Positions 8,476 to 17,675 of a stretch of DNA of 64,000 bases are shown here, one piece after another. Source of the stretch: Paracoccus sp. MC1862 (GTDB lineage Bacteria > Pseudomonadota > Alphaproteobacteria > Rhodobacterales > Rhodobacteraceae); NCBI RefSeq assembly GCF_016617715.1, contig NZ_CP067225.1:1674001-1738000 (forward strand), written 5' to 3'. Numbering within the stretch: the first letter of the stretch is position 1; the number at the start of each line of letters is the position of its first letter. The notes below the pieces were generated by a model. The model was not told the origin of the DNA and ran no database searches. It saw only the letters and a list, made by a program, of their open reading frames with translations. Made by a program: the position numbers and the translations under genes.

Positions 8476-9248
8476 CCCTTCACGTCGATCTGAATGCCGA
8501 CATGGGCGAAAGCTTCGGCCCTTGGACGATGGGCGATGACGCGGCGCTGCTGGAGGTGATCTCGTCCGCCAATGTCGCCTGCGGGGTCCATGCGGGCGAC
8601 TGGGACGTGATGGCGCGGACGATGGAACTGGCCGTCAGGAACGGCGTCGGCATCGGCGCGCATCCGGGCTTTCCCGACCTGCAGGGCTTCGGCCGGCGCG
8701 AGATGCAGATGCCTTTGCCCAGTGCCGCAAACCTGATCCGCTGGCAGCTTGGCGCGGCGCAGGCAATGGCGCGGGCGGCGGGCGGAGAAGTCCGTCACCT
8801 CAAGCTGCATGGGGCGCTGGCGAACATGGCTTCGCGCGACGAGGCGCTTGCCACGGCCTGTTTCGAGGGCGCGCTGTCGGTGGACCCCGGCATCATTTTG
8901 ATGGTGCTGGCGGGCACCGCGCAGCAGGCGGCGGCGCAGCGGCTGGGCGCTCGGGTCGCGTGCGAGATCTTCGCCGACCGGGCCTATAGCGCCGATGCGA
9001 CCCTGCTGGACAGGCGGCTGCCGGGGGCGGTGATCCATGATGCCGCCGAGGCGGCCGCGCGGGTGGTGCGGATGGTCAAGGCGGGCGCGATCCTGCCGGA
9101 AGCGGGCGTGTCGATCCCGACCCGCATCGACACGATCTGCCTGCATGGCGACACGCCCGGCGCGATCCACATCGCGCGCAGGGTTCGCGGGGCGCTGGAG
9201 GAAGCAGGCATCAGGGTCGCGAGGTTCGAGGGAACTCCACTGCGGTAA
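8472..9248 (+). CDS. pxpA: 5-oxoprolinase subunit A (LamB/YcsF family)
   Basis: A 258-residue LamB/YcsF protein with the characteristic N-terminus VDLNADMGESFGPW and internal SSANVACGVHAGD and GAHPGFPD motifs. It is the hydrolase-like subunit of 5-oxoprolinase and releases glutamate. Last gene of the pxpBCA operon, coupled to pxpC through ATGA. A hairpin-plus-tail repeat follows at 9275. Confidence 0.94.
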   Translation: MTLHVDLNADMGESFGPWTMGDDAALLEVISSANVACGVHAGDWDVMARTMELAVRNGVGIGAHPGFPDLQGFGRREMQMPLPSAANLIRWQLGAAQAMARAAGGEVRHLKLHGALANMASRDEALATACFEGALSVDPGIILMVLAGTAQQAAAQRLGARVACEIFADRAYSADATLLDRRLPGAVIHDAAEAAARVVRMVKAGAILPEAGVSIPTRIDTICLHGDTPGAIHIARRVRGALEEAGIRVARFEGTPLR

Positions 9249-9274
9249 GGCTGTTTTTGCGGCTCGGCCGGACC

Positions 9275-9340
9275 GGGGGCTGTCTGCCCCCATCGTCGCA
9301 CAGGACGATCCCCGAGGATATCTGCACGAAGAAGATGGGG
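9275..9340. repeat. Rhodobacteraceae-type intergenic hairpin/tail element
   Basis: GGGGGC-TGTCT-GCCCCC forms a 6-bp stem hairpin (9275-9291), followed 20 bases later by CCCGAGGATATCTGCACGAA and GAAGATGGGG (9311-9340). I associate this hairpin followed by a GGATAT...GAAGAAG tail with gene ends in Rhodobacteraceae. It lies between the convergent pxpA and Fur-family genes, a position consistent with transcription termination. The tail resembles the arms of the repeat at 24688. Confidence 0.5.
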
Positions 9341-9356
9341 CTAAGAGGACAGGCGT

Positions 9357-9779
9357 TCAGCTTTTCCTGATCCGTCGGGCGCGGATCAGGGTGTGCTGGC
9401 TGACGATTTCGAAGCCCAGGCGCTCCAGCATCTCGCGGCGCAGGCGGGCGATCTCGTCGCTGGCGATCTCGATGACCTCGCCGGTGTCGATGTCCACCAC
9501 ATGGTCGTGTTCGGCGGCGGGCGTGATCTCGTAGCGCGATGGCTCGCTTTCCAGCGTCAGCTTGCGGATCAGCCCAGCCTCCTCGAGCGCCGACAGGGTG
9601 CGATAGACGGTGGCGAGCGAGACCGAATCGTCCACTGCCCGCGCCCGCGCCAGCAACTCGTCGGCATTGGGGTGGTCGGCGGAATCCATCAGGATCGCCA
9701 ACAGCACCATCCGCTGCTGCGTCACGCGAAGCCCCGCATCGCGCAGCGCCTGGGCGAAGTCTGTCGTATGCGCGCTCAT
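9357..9779 (-). CDS. Fur family metalloregulator (Fur/Mur-like)
   Basis: A 140-residue Fur-family repressor: winged-helix domain with SLATVYRTLSALEEAGL, then the dimerisation/metal region EHDHVVDIDTGEVIE. There is no CxxC structural zinc pair, as in alphaproteobacterial Fur/Mur rather than Zur. It is divergent from a Mn/Fe-type ABC importer, with Fur-like palindromes in the shared 134-bp promoter region, so manganese- or iron-dependent repression of sitABCD (and itself) is the likely role. I cannot tell Fur from Mur by sequence alone. Confidence 0.92.
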   Translation of the reverse strand: MSAHTTDFAQALRDAGLRVTQQRMVLLAILMDSADHPNADELLARARAVDDSVSLATVYRTLSALEEAGLIRKLTLESEPSRYEITPAAEHDHVVDIDTGEVIEIASDEIARLRREMLERLGFEIVSQHTLIRARRIRKS

Positions 9780-9835
9780 CCCGCCTTTCCTGCAGATGGG
9801 CCGAGGTTAGCCCCATCCGGCGATGCCGGCAACAA

Positions 9836-9852
9836 ATGAGAATCGCTCTCAT
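9836..9852. promoter_or_regulatory. Candidate Fur/Mur operator 1
   Basis: ATGAGAATCGCTCTCAT: six-base arms ATGAGA and TCTCAT separated by ATCGC. Read as 7-1-7 it approaches the Fur box half-site TGAtAAT. It lies in the divergent fur/sitA region, 57 bp upstream of the regulator start and 62 bp before sitA. Confidence 0.6.
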
Positions 9853-9868
9853 CTGCTTGACAGATGCG

Positions 9869-9881
9869 AATGCGTTGCATT
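9869..9881. promoter_or_regulatory. Candidate Fur/Mur operator 2
   Basis: AATGC-GTT-GCATT is a perfect 5-bp-arm palindrome, with flanks GCG and TA, resembling Mur-responsive sequences (TGCAAAT...TTTGCA type). It sits 33 bp before the sitA start, close to where a promoter core would lie. Confidence 0.5.
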
Positions 9882-9913
9882 TACATGGAGGGAGAAAGCG
9901 GAAAGGAAGTGGC

Positions 9914-10825
9914 ATGGCTTCGCGCAAGGCACGTCTTCTGGCTGCAACGATGGCGCTGGCGCTGACCGCAGGGGCGGCGCAGGCGCAGGAGCGGATGAAG
10001 GTCGCGACCACCTTCACCGTCATCGCCGACATGGCCCGCAACGTCGCGGGCGATGCAGCCGAAGTGGTGTCCATCACCAAGCCCGGCGCCGAGGTCCATG
10101 GATACGAGCCGACGCCGCAGGACATCGTGGGGGCACAGGACGCCGACCTGATCCTGTGGAACGGGCTGAACCTCGAACGCTGGTTCGAGCAGTTCCTGGG
10201 AAACCTCAGGGACGTGCCCTCGGCCACGGTCAGCGATGGGATCGCGCCGATGCCCATCTCGAGCGGCGACTACGAGGGCAGGCCCAACCCCCATGCCTGG
10301 ATGAGCCCCGCCAACGCGCTGATCTACGTGGACAACATCGCCGCCGCCATGGCCGGGGTCGATCCGGCGAATGCAACGACCTATGCGGCCAATGCCGAAG
10401 GCTACAAGGCCGAACTGACCGCCGCGCTGGAACCCCTGAAGGCGCAGATCGCGGAGATCCCGGAACCGCGGCGGTGGCTGGTGACTTGCGAGGGGGCGTT
10501 CAGTTACCTCGCGCGGGACTTCGGGATGAAGGAATTGTATCTCTGGCCGATCAACGCCGACCAGATGGGCACGCCCCGTCAGGTCCGGCAGGTGATCGAC
10601 GGCGTGCGCGAGAACGACATCCCGGCCGTCTTCTGCGAAAGCACCGTCAGCCAGGCGCCGGCCGAGCAGGTCGCCCGCGAGACCGGCGCCCGGTACGGCG
10701 GCGTGCTTTACGTGGACAGCCTGTCGGAACCGGATGGGCCGGTGCCGAGCTATCTGGACCTGATGCGCGTCACCGCGCAGACCATCGCGGACGGGCTGAC
10801 CGCCGGGATCGCGGAACAGGACTGA
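9914..10825 (+). CDS. sitA: Mn/Fe ABC transporter periplasmic binding protein
   Basis: A 303-residue cluster A-I metal-binding lipoprotein-family receptor. Residues 1 to about 24 form a signal peptide ending GAAQA. Expected metal ligands are visible: EVHGYEP, NPHAWMSP, CEGAFSY and the acidic YVDSLSEPDGP. The segment LWPINADQMGTP is typical of the manganese/iron branch, and no histidine-rich loop typical of ZnuA is present. The ATG at 9914 follows GGAAAGGAAG; I prefer it to an upstream start that lacks a signal-like N-terminus. First gene of sitABCD. Confidence 0.92.
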   Translation: MASRKARLLAATMALALTAGAAQAQERMKVATTFTVIADMARNVAGDAAEVVSITKPGAEVHGYEPTPQDIVGAQDADLILWNGLNLERWFEQFLGNLRDVPSATVSDGIAPMPISSGDYEGRPNPHAWMSPANALIYVDNIAAAMAGVDPANATTYAANAEGYKAELTAALEPLKAQIAEIPEPRRWLVTCEGAFSYLARDFGMKELYLWPINADQMGTPRQVRQVIDGVRENDIPAVFCESTVSQAPAEQVARETGARYGGVLYVDSLSEPDGPVPSYLDLMRVTAQTIADGLTAGIAEQD

Positions 10826-10828
10826 CAG

Positions 10829-11707
10829 ATGCCCCCCATGTCGCCTGCGAAAGACCCCGGCATCGTCGCGCGTGACGTGACGGTGACCTATCGCAACGGC
10901 CACACGGCGCTGCGCCATGCGTCCTTCGAGATCCCGCAGGGGACGGTCACGGCGCTGGTCGGCGTGAACGGCGCCGGCAAATCCACGCTGTTCAAGGCGA
11001 TCATGGGTTTTGTCCCCGTCGCGTCGGGCGAGATCCGGCTGCTGGGGCTGACCGTGCGCGAGGCGCTGCGGCGCAACCTCGTGGCCTATGTCCCGCAGGC
11101 CGAGGAGGTGGACTGGACCTTCCCGGTGCTGGTCGAGGACGTGGTGATGATGGGCCGCTATGGTCACATGGGCTTCCTGCGACGCCCCTCTGCCAAGGAC
11201 CGCGCGGCGGTGGATGAGGCGCTGGCCCGCGTCGGCATGGCGGACCTGCGCCATCGCCAGATCGGAGAATTGTCGGGCGGGCAGCGGAAGCGCGTCTTCC
11301 TTGCCCGCGCACTGGCGCAGGACGGGCGGGTGATCCTGCTGGACGAACCCTTCACCGGCGTGGACGTGGGCACCGAGGACCGGATTATCCAGCTTCTGGG
11401 CGAGTTGCGGGACGAGGGGCGCGTGATGCTGGTCTCGACCCACAATCTCGGCTCGGTGCCCGAGTTCTGCGACCGCGTGGTGCTGGTCAAGGGCACCGTG
11501 CTGGCGCATGGCCCGACCGAGACGACCTTCACGCGGGAAAACCTCGAACGCGCCTTCGGCGGCGTGCTGCGGCATTTCACGCTGGGCGGCGAGGCGCTGC
11601 ATGACGACGACGATCCGCGCCACGTCACCATCCTGACGGACGACGAACGCCCGCTGGTGCGCTATGACAACCGCACCCAGATACGCGAAAGGGCCGAGGA
11701 CGCATGA
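10829..11707 (+). CDS. sitB: Mn/Fe ABC transporter ATP-binding protein
   Basis: A 292-residue ABC ATPase with Walker [10 protein letters not shown], signature LSGGQRKR and Walker [13 protein letters not shown]. Starts three bases after the sitA stop and overlaps sitC by ATGA. It energises import through SitC/SitD. The first in-frame Met is followed at residue 4 by another, so a three-residue shorter protein is possible. Confidence 0.93.
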   Translation: MPPMSPAKDPGIVARDVTVTYRNGHTALRHASFEIPQGTVTALVGVNGAGKSTLFKAIMGFVPVASGEIRLLGLTVREALRRNLVAYVPQAEEVDWTFPVLVEDVVMMGRYGHMGFLRRPSAKDRAAVDEALARVGMADLRHRQIGELSGGQRKRVFLARALAQDGRVILLDEPFTGVDVGTEDRIIQLLGELRDEGRVMLVSTHNLGSVPEFCDRVVLVKGTVLAHGPTETTFTRENLERAFGGVLRHFTLGGEALHDDDDPRHVTILTDDERPLVRYDNRTQIRERAEDA

Positions 11708-12546
11708 TCCTGCTGGAGCCCTTTGCCTACGGCTACATGACCAACGCCATGTGGGTTTCGGCGCTGGTCGGCGGAGTCTGCGCCTTCCTGTCGGCCTACC
11801 TGATGCTGAAAGGCTGGTCGCTGATCGGGGATGCGCTGTCCCATTCCGTCGTGCCGGGAGTCGCCGGGGCCTACATGCTGGGGCTGCCCTTTGCACTTGG
11901 GGCGTTCATCTCGGGCGGGCTGGCGGCTGCGGCGATGCTGTTCCTGTCGGACCGCTCGGGGCTGAAGCCCGACGTGGTGATCGGGCTGATCTTCACCGGC
12001 TTCTTCGGGCTGGGGCTGTTCATGGTCTCGCTGAACCCTGTCGCGATCTCGGTCCAGACGATCACCATGGGCAATATCCTCGCGATCACGCCCGGCGATA
12101 CGGTGCAGCTTGCCATCATCGGCTTCGTCTCGCTGGCGGTGCTGCTGGCGAAGTGGAAGGACCTGATGGTGGTCTTCTTCGACGAGGCCCATGCCCGGTC
12201 CATCGGCCTGCGTCCCGGTCTGCTGAAGGGCGTGTTCTTCGTGCTGCTGTCGGCCTGCGTGGTGGCGGCGATGCAGACGGTCGGCGCCTTCCTCGTCATC
12301 GCCATGGTGGTGACGCCCGGCGCGACCGCCTATCTGCTGACCGACCGCTTTCCGCGCCTGATCGCGCTGTCGGTCGCCATCGGCACGGCCACGAGCTTCC
12401 TGGGCGCCTATCTCAGCTATTTCCTTGACGGCGCGACCGGGGGAATCATCGTCTGCCTGCAGACGCTGGTGTTCCTTGCCGCCTTCGTCTGGGCGCCCAA
12501 GCACGGGCTGCTGGCCGCCCGCGCCCGCGCAAGGGGCGCATCGTGA
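11704..12546 (+). CDS. sitC: Mn/Fe ABC transporter permease
   Basis: A 280-residue ABC-3 family membrane permease with about eight hydrophobic helices. The N-terminal segment [21 protein letters not shown] is the hallmark cytoplasmic-loop/metal-permease motif of ZnuB/SitC/MntB proteins. It is paralogous to the next gene and overlaps it by ATGA-like spacing (12543-12546). Two non-identical permeases next to each other are the standard SitCD heterodimer. Confidence 0.93.
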   Translation: MILLEPFAYGYMTNAMWVSALVGGVCAFLSAYLMLKGWSLIGDALSHSVVPGVAGAYMLGLPFALGAFISGGLAAAAMLFLSDRSGLKPDVVIGLIFTGFFGLGLFMVSLNPVAISVQTITMGNILAITPGDTVQLAIIGFVSLAVLLAKWKDLMVVFFDEAHARSIGLRPGLLKGVFFVLLSACVVAAMQTVGAFLVIAMVVTPGATAYLLTDRFPRLIALSVAIGTATSFLGAYLSYFLDGATGGIIVCLQTLVFLAAFVWAPKHGLLAARARARGAS

Positions 12547-13376
12547 TCGAGACGCTGCTTGCCCCCTTTCAGTTCGGCTTCATGCAGAACGCCTTCCTGA
12601 TCGCGCTGATCGTCTCGGTCCCGACGGCGCTGCTGTCCTGCTTTCTGGTGCTGAAGGGCTGGGCGCTGATGGGGGATGCCGTCAGCCATGCGGTGCTGCC
12701 GGGGATCGTGCTGGCCTATGTCCTTGGCCTGCCGCTGATCTTGGGCGCCTTCGCGGCGGGAATGCTCACCTCGGTGGCGACCGGCTACTTGGCCGAGAAC
12801 AGCCGGGTGAAGCAGGACACGGTGATGGGCGTCGTCTTTTCCGGCATGTTCGGACTGGGGATCGTGCTTTACACGGCGATCACCTCGGACGTGCATCTGG
12901 ATCATATCCTGTTCGGCAACATGCTGGGGGTGCAGCCGGGCGACCTGTGGACGGCGGGGCTGATATCGGTCTTCGTCACGGCGGCGCTGGCGCTGAAGTG
13001 GAAGGACCTGATGCTGCACGCCTTCGACCCGGCGCAGGCGAGGGCCTCGGGGCTGAGGGTCGGGCTGCTGCACTACGGGCTGCTCACGATCCTGTCGCTG
13101 ACCATCGTGGCGACGCTGACGGCGACTGGCCTGATCCTCGCCGTCGGTCTGCTGATCGCGCCGGGGGCCATCGCCTTCCTGCTGGCCCGCAGCTTCGGGC
13201 GGATGCTGGTCGTGGCGGTGGCGGTCTGCATGAGCGGGATGCTGGCGGGGGTCTACGCCAGCTTCTTCCTCGACAGCGCCCCCGCCCCGACGATCATCCT
13301 GGTCCTGACGGCGGGTTTCATCGCGGCCTTCCTGCGCCGGCAATGGCAGATGCGGCGGGCGCAGAACGCTGGCTGA
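12543..13376 (+). CDS. sitD: Mn/Fe ABC transporter permease
   Basis: A 277-residue ABC-3 permease, second half of the heterodimeric channel. It repeats the family motif as LVLKGWALMGDAVSHAVLPGI and has the same helix pattern as SitC. GTG start at 12543, overlapping the sitC stop. A short hairpin without T-run begins in its stop codon (13376-13391). Last gene of the operon before nnrS. Confidence 0.92.
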   Translation: MIETLLAPFQFGFMQNAFLIALIVSVPTALLSCFLVLKGWALMGDAVSHAVLPGIVLAYVLGLPLILGAFAAGMLTSVATGYLAENSRVKQDTVMGVVFSGMFGLGIVLYTAITSDVHLDHILFGNMLGVQPGDLWTAGLISVFVTAALALKWKDLMLHAFDPAQARASGLRVGLLHYGLLTILSLTIVATLTATGLILAVGLLIAPGAIAFLLARSFGRMLVVAVAVCMSGMLAGVYASFFLDSAPAPTIILVLTAGFIAAFLRRQWQMRRAQNAG

Positions 13377-13439
13377 GCGGCTTGTGCCGCTGTCGCCACA
13401 GGTCGATGGTGCCTGCCGACAATCACGGACAAGCGGATC

Positions 13440-14636
13440 ATGGCGACGACATCACCCCCGCGTCGGCCGGGCGGCATCCCGCGAGGGCTGGCCGATACCG
13501 GGCCGGTGCTGTTCTCCTACGGGTTCCGGCCGTTCTTCCTGGGAGCCGGGCTGTGGGCCGTTGCGGCGATGGCGCTGTGGATCGCGGCCTTGGCCGGGGT
13601 TGCGGAACCGGGCGGAACCTACGGGGCCGCGAACTGGCACATGCACGAGATGCTCTTCGGCTTCGCCTCGGCGGTGCTGGCGGGATACCTGATGACGGCA
13701 GTGCCGAACTGGACAGGGCGGATGCCGGTTTCGGGTCCGCCGCTGATGGCGCTCGCGGCGCTGTGGCTGGCGGGAAGGCTGATGCTGACCTTTCCGCTGG
13801 ATGCGCCGTGGCTCGCGGTTGCGGTCGAGGCGCTGTTCCTGCCGGTCATGGCGGCCGTCTTCCTGAGAGAGATCATCGCAGGTCGCAAATGGCGTGACCT
13901 CAAGATCGTCGGGCTGGTGGCGCTGATCGCCCTTGCCAACATCGGCTTTCACGCGGCGGTGCTTGGCGGCGGCGATCCGAGACTTGCCGCAAGGGCAGCG
14001 GTGGCGGGCTTCATCGCCCTGATCCTGATCGTCGGCGGGCGGATCACGCCGAGCTTCACCCGCAACTGGCTTGCCCGGATGAAGCGGGCGGCACGGCCCG
14101 CGCCCGCCGACCGCTTCGATACGGTGACGGTTGCGGTTTCGCTGGCGGCATTGGTCCTGTGGGTTGGCTGGCCTGAAAACCAGGTCCTCATGCTGGCAGC
14201 CCTTGCTGGCGCCGCGCTGAACCTTATGCGGCTTCTCCGCTGGAGGGGCTGGCACGTCACCGAGCCGATGGTTCTGGCGCTGCACGGCGGCTACCTGATG
14301 GTCGCCCTAGGCTTTGCCGCCATCAGCGCAGCCGCAGCGGGCTGGATGAGCCATGCCGCAGCCCTGCATGTCTTCGCCATCGGCGCCATCGGGGGCGAGA
14401 TGCTGGCTGTGATGACCCGCGCCAGCCGCAGCCACACCGGCGCGGAGACCGACGCCGACCTGACTGCCACCCTCAGCTTCATCGCCATCATGCTGGCGGC
14501 CGTGGCGCGGGCGGCGGCGGATTTTGCAGCCTACGATGCCCTTGTCATACTGTCGGGCCTGTCATGGATCGCGGCTTTCGGGCTGTTCACCCTCGGCCAT
14601 GCCCGCCTGCTGGCGGCCACCCGCCGCAGCCGCTAA
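13440..14636 (+). CDS. nnrS: NnrS family membrane protein
   Basis: A 398-residue polytopic protein (about twelve hydrophobic segments) of the NnrS family, described as a haem/copper membrane protein linked to nitric oxide stress and denitrification. The conserved N-terminal stretch FSYGFRPFFLGAGLWA and the histidine motif NWHMHEMLFG are plain. No NO-reductase or nitrite-reductase genes are nearby and I saw no FNR/NnrR box in the 63 bp upstream, so its regulation here is open. It ends four bases into the convergent pqqE gene. Confidence 0.9.
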   Translation: MATTSPPRRPGGIPRGLADTGPVLFSYGFRPFFLGAGLWAVAAMALWIAALAGVAEPGGTYGAANWHMHEMLFGFASAVLAGYLMTAVPNWTGRMPVSGPPLMALAALWLAGRLMLTFPLDAPWLAVAVEALFLPVMAAVFLREIIAGRKWRDLKIVGLVALIALANIGFHAAVLGGGDPRLAARAAVAGFIALILIVGGRITPSFTRNWLARMKRAARPAPADRFDTVTVAVSLAALVLWVGWPENQVLMLAALAGAALNLMRLLRWRGWHVTEPMVLALHGGYLMVALGFAAISAAAAGWMSHAAALHVFAIGAIGGEMLAVMTRASRSHTGAETDADLTATLSFIAIMLAAVARAAADFAAYDALVILSGLSWIAAFGLFTLGHARLLAATRRSR

Positions 14637-15763
14637 CGCGGCATCCGCCGGTATTCGAAGGCAGGCGCCGGGGCGCTCGTCTCGGCCTCGATCAGCGCGT
14701 CGAGTGCCGCGCGATGGGGCGAGCGGCGGCACACAGGGTCCGTCGCCCGCGCGTCGCCGGCAATCGCCATCGCCTGACAGCGGCAGCCGCCGAAGTCGAT
14801 GTCGCGGCGCTCGCAGGTCTGGCAGAGGTCCGGCATCCAGTCGGTGCCGCGGAAGGCGTTGAAGGCGGGGCCGTCGTTCCAGATCTCGGCCAGCGGAGTC
14901 GTCAGGACGTTCTGGAAGGTCAGCCCCAGAATGATCTCGGCCGCGTGGCAGGGCAGCACCTTGCCCTCGGGCGTGACGTTCAGCCCGGTCGAGCCCCAGC
15001 CGTTCATGCAGGCCTTTGGGAAATCCGCGAAGTAATCCGGTGGCACGAAGTCGATGGCGAGCCTGCCCGCATAATCCACCCTCGCCTGCGCGACCACGCG
15101 CTTGGCCTCGTCCACCTGTTCCCGCGTGGGCTGCAGGGCCGAGCGGTTCTTCAGCGCCCAGCCCTGGAACTGGACGCAGGCGATCTCGATCCGCCGGGCG
15201 CCAAGATCATGCGCCAGCGCGATGGTCTGCGGCAGGTCGCCAAGGTTATGACGATGCATCACTGCGTTGATCGTCAGCGGAAAGCCGATCCGGGCGATTT
15301 CCGCCGCGACCATCATCTTGCGGTCAAAGCCGCCCTTGTAGCCGCCGACCGTGTCGGCGATTCCGGCGTTCACCCCCTGAACGGACAACTGCACATGGTC
15401 CAGCCCGGCGGCGTCGAGTTCGTCCAGTCGCCTGCCCGTCAGCCCGATCCCCGAGGTGATGAGGTTCGTGTAAAGCCCCGCCTCGCGCGCCGCCGCGACG
15501 ATCTGGACGAGGTCGGGACGCGAGGCCGGTTCCCCGCCCGAGATATGAAGTTGCAGGACGCCCATGTCGGCCGCCTGCCGGAAGACCCCGGCCCATTGTT
15601 CCGTCGTCAGTTCCCGTTCCCGCGCGGTCAGTTCCAGCGGGTTCGAGCAATAGGGGCAGGACAGCGGGCAGCGATGGGTCAGTTCCGCCAGCATGGCCAG
15701 CGGCGGATCGGGGCGCGGCCGGACCTGCCGGACGGGAACGGGTGTGGGATGCACTACGGTCAT
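14633..15763 (-). CDS. pqqE: PQQ biosynthesis radical SAM protein PqqE
   Basis: A 376-residue radical SAM enzyme that forms the Glu-Tyr carbon-carbon cross-link in PqqA while it is held by PqqD. The [4Fe-4S] SAM motif is in LTHRCPLSCPYCSNP (CxxxCxxC), and the C-terminal SPASM cysteines appear in CQTCERRDIDFGGCRCQA. Fifth gene of pqqABCDE, overlapping pqqD by four bases (ATGA). Its TAG stop overlaps the TAA stop of the convergent nnrS. Confidence 0.97.
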   Translation of the reverse strand: MTVVHPTPVPVRQVRPRPDPPLAMLAELTHRCPLSCPYCSNPLELTARERELTTEQWAGVFRQAADMGVLQLHISGGEPASRPDLVQIVAAAREAGLYTNLITSGIGLTGRRLDELDAAGLDHVQLSVQGVNAGIADTVGGYKGGFDRKMMVAAEIARIGFPLTINAVMHRHNLGDLPQTIALAHDLGARRIEIACVQFQGWALKNRSALQPTREQVDEAKRVVAQARVDYAGRLAIDFVPPDYFADFPKACMNGWGSTGLNVTPEGKVLPCHAAEIILGLTFQNVLTTPLAEIWNDGPAFNAFRGTDWMPDLCQTCERRDIDFGGCRCQAMAIAGDARATDPVCRRSPHRAALDALIEAETSAPAPAFEYRRMPR

Positions 15764-16032
15764 GTCGCCTCCACCAGCCGGCGCGCGGCCATGTCGTCGA
15801 GGAACTCGATCACGTCGGCCTCGATCATCTCGACCGGCGCGGCATAGCGTTCCGCAAGGGCTGCGCTGATTGTGGCGATGTCGCGCGTCCCGTCAACCTC
15901 GGCCAGCACCGCCTGCCCCACCTGATCGAGCATCAGCGCGGTTTCAGGGCCCAGCAGGACGGGCATGTCGCGCACGCGGTCATGGTGCAACCGCACTCCC
16001 CGGGGCAGGAAAGGACGGTCGGCGGGTGTCAT
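15760..16032 (-). CDS. pqqD: PQQ biosynthesis peptide chaperone PqqD
   Basis: A 90-residue winged-helix RiPP recognition protein that binds PqqA and presents it to PqqE. Family features are RGVRLHHDRVRDMPVLLGPE at the start and a conserved acidic helix region (VIEFLDDMAARRLVE) at the end. It is a free-standing gene here, not fused to pqqC or pqqE. ATGA overlaps on both sides. Confidence 0.94.
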   Translation of the reverse strand: MTPADRPFLPRGVRLHHDRVRDMPVLLGPETALMLDQVGQAVLAEVDGTRDIATISAALAERYAAPVEMIEADVIEFLDDMAARRLVEAT

Positions 16033-16784
16033 CCGGCGTCCTCCAGCAGCCCCTCACCGGGCTGCCAGCCGCCCGGCGGGATGCGGCCGGGCGCGACATA
16101 GGCCGAATGCAGCGCGTCGAGTTGCGCCCACAGCACATCCGTCTTGAAGGTCAGGGCGGCGGCGGCCATCTCCTGCTGCTCTTCAGTGCGGGCATGGTCC
16201 AGCACCCAAGCAAGCCCGAAGGCCACGTCCTTGGGCGCCTCGGTCAGCCGGTGCTGGAAGTAGCTGATCGTCTGCGGATTGGCGAAATCGTAATGCGCGA
16301 GCAGCCCACTGATGCGCTGTTCGTGGATCGCGGGCGCGAACAATTCCGTCAGAGACGAGGCCACCGCCGCCAGCAGCGGCTGTTCGCGGACATAGCGGAC
16401 ATAGGCATCCACGGCAAAGCGCGTCGCGGGCAGCACGCCGCGGGTCGAAGCCACGTAATCGGGGTCAAGCCCCACGCCTTCGGCCAGCCGCAGCCAGCGC
16501 CAGATGCCGCCCGGCTGTTCGGCGGTGCCGTCGTGATCCTCGATCCGCGAGCGCCAGGCGCGGCGCAGGTCATGGTCCTCGACGCGGCTCATGAAGGCTG
16601 CGTCCTTCATCGGGATGCGCGACTGATAGTAATAGCGGTTGATGACCCAGGCCCGGACCTGATCGATGGTGCAGCCGCCTGAATGCAGCAGCGTGTGGAA
16701 GGGGTGCTTGTCGTGATACCGCTCGGCCCCGATGCGGCGCAGGCGGGATTCAAAGGCGGAACGGTTGGGCGTGACATCGTTCAT
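16029..16784 (-). CDS. pqqC: Pyrroloquinoline-quinone synthase PqqC
   Basis: A 251-residue cofactor-less oxidase that catalyses the final ring closure and eight-electron oxidation to PQQ. Recognised from YHDKHPFHTLLHSGGCT and WVINRYYYQSRIPMKDAAFM, the conserved all-helical haem-oxygenase-like fold motifs with active-site histidines. Length matches the family. Coupled to pqqB and pqqD by four-base overlaps. Confidence 0.96.
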   Translation of the reverse strand: MNDVTPNRSAFESRLRRIGAERYHDKHPFHTLLHSGGCTIDQVRAWVINRYYYQSRIPMKDAAFMSRVEDHDLRRAWRSRIEDHDGTAEQPGGIWRWLRLAEGVGLDPDYVASTRGVLPATRFAVDAYVRYVREQPLLAAVASSLTELFAPAIHEQRISGLLAHYDFANPQTISYFQHRLTEAPKDVAFGLAWVLDHARTEEQQEMAAAALTFKTDVLWAQLDALHSAYVAPGRIPPGGWQPGEGLLEDAG

Positions 16785-17662
16785 AGCGTGATCTCCATCC
16801 CGTCATGGGCGAGTTCCCAGCCGGCCTTCCCGATCTCGGCCCGTTCAGCCGATCCGGGCTGCAGCACGGGGTTGGTGTTGTTGATATGGACGAAGATGCG
16901 GCGGGTGCCGGTCAGGCCCGCCAGCCGGGCGATGCTGCCGCCCTCGCCCGACATCGGCAGATGGCCCATGCGGGCGCCGGTCTTGGCGCCGGTGCCGGTG
17001 CGCGACATCTCGTCATTCGCCCAGACGGTGCCGTCGAACAGCAGCAGGTCCGCGCCCTGCAGGCGCGCCAGAAGCTCGTCCGTCACCTGCGCGCAGCCGG
17101 GGATGTAGAAGAGGCGTCGGCCTACGGCCTCAAGCATGAGGCCGACGGTCTGCTCGCCCATCAGCGCGGTGTCAGGCTCGCCTTCCTCAAGATACAGCGC
17201 CACCTTGCCGGGCACGGCGAAGGCGGTGACGGTCAGGCCGCAGAGGGGGGCAAAGGGCTTTTCAAGCTCGATGGTCGAGCGGTCCACATGGTCCGGGTTC
17301 AGCACCCGGAAGATCGGCTGGTCGAGAATCTGCAGCGTCTCGGAGGTCGCATGGACGGTGAAGGGCGTGCTTTCCCGCAGATTCAGCAGGCCCGCGACGT
17401 GATCCACGTCGCCATTGGTCAGCACCACTGCCTTCACCGGACTGCCGCGCAAATCCGGGGGATGCAGGCCGCAGGCGTCAAGCTGCGCCCGGATGTCCGG
17501 CGAGGCGTTCAGGACCACGCTCTGCCCACCCGAGGACAGTGCGACCGAGGATTGCGTCATCGCCGCGATGCGTCCGGTTCGCGCGTCGTTGCAGTTCGTG
17601 CAGCCACAATTCCATTGGGGCAGCCCCCCTCCGGCGGCTGCCCCAAGTATTCTCAGCTTCAT
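16781..17662 (-). CDS. pqqB: PQQ biosynthesis protein PqqB (metallo-beta-lactamase fold)
   Basis: A 293-residue metallo-beta-lactamase-fold protein, proposed to hydroxylate the cross-linked Glu-Tyr precursor. The N-terminus LRILGAAAGGGLPQWNCGC is diagnostic, with two CxC-spaced cysteines and the metal motif NGDVDHVAGLL. ATG at 17662 follows AAGGG and lies 13 bp after the pqqA stop. Confidence 0.95.
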   Translation of the reverse strand: MKLRILGAAAGGGLPQWNCGCTNCNDARTGRIAAMTQSSVALSSGGQSVVLNASPDIRAQLDACGLHPPDLRGSPVKAVVLTNGDVDHVAGLLNLRESTPFTVHATSETLQILDQPIFRVLNPDHVDRSTIELEKPFAPLCGLTVTAFAVPGKVALYLEEGEPDTALMGEQTVGLMLEAVGRRLFYIPGCAQVTDELLARLQGADLLLFDGTVWANDEMSRTGTGAKTGARMGHLPMSGEGGSIARLAGLTGTRRIFVHINNTNPVLQPGSAERAEIGKAGWELAHDGMEITL

Positions 17663-17675
17663 CCCTTGGCGGGCG

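Noticed and set aside
13376..13391. AGCGGC-TTGT-GCCGCT hairpin at the sitD stop
   Set aside because: Short stem, no T-run, followed closely by nnrS; not enough to call a terminator.
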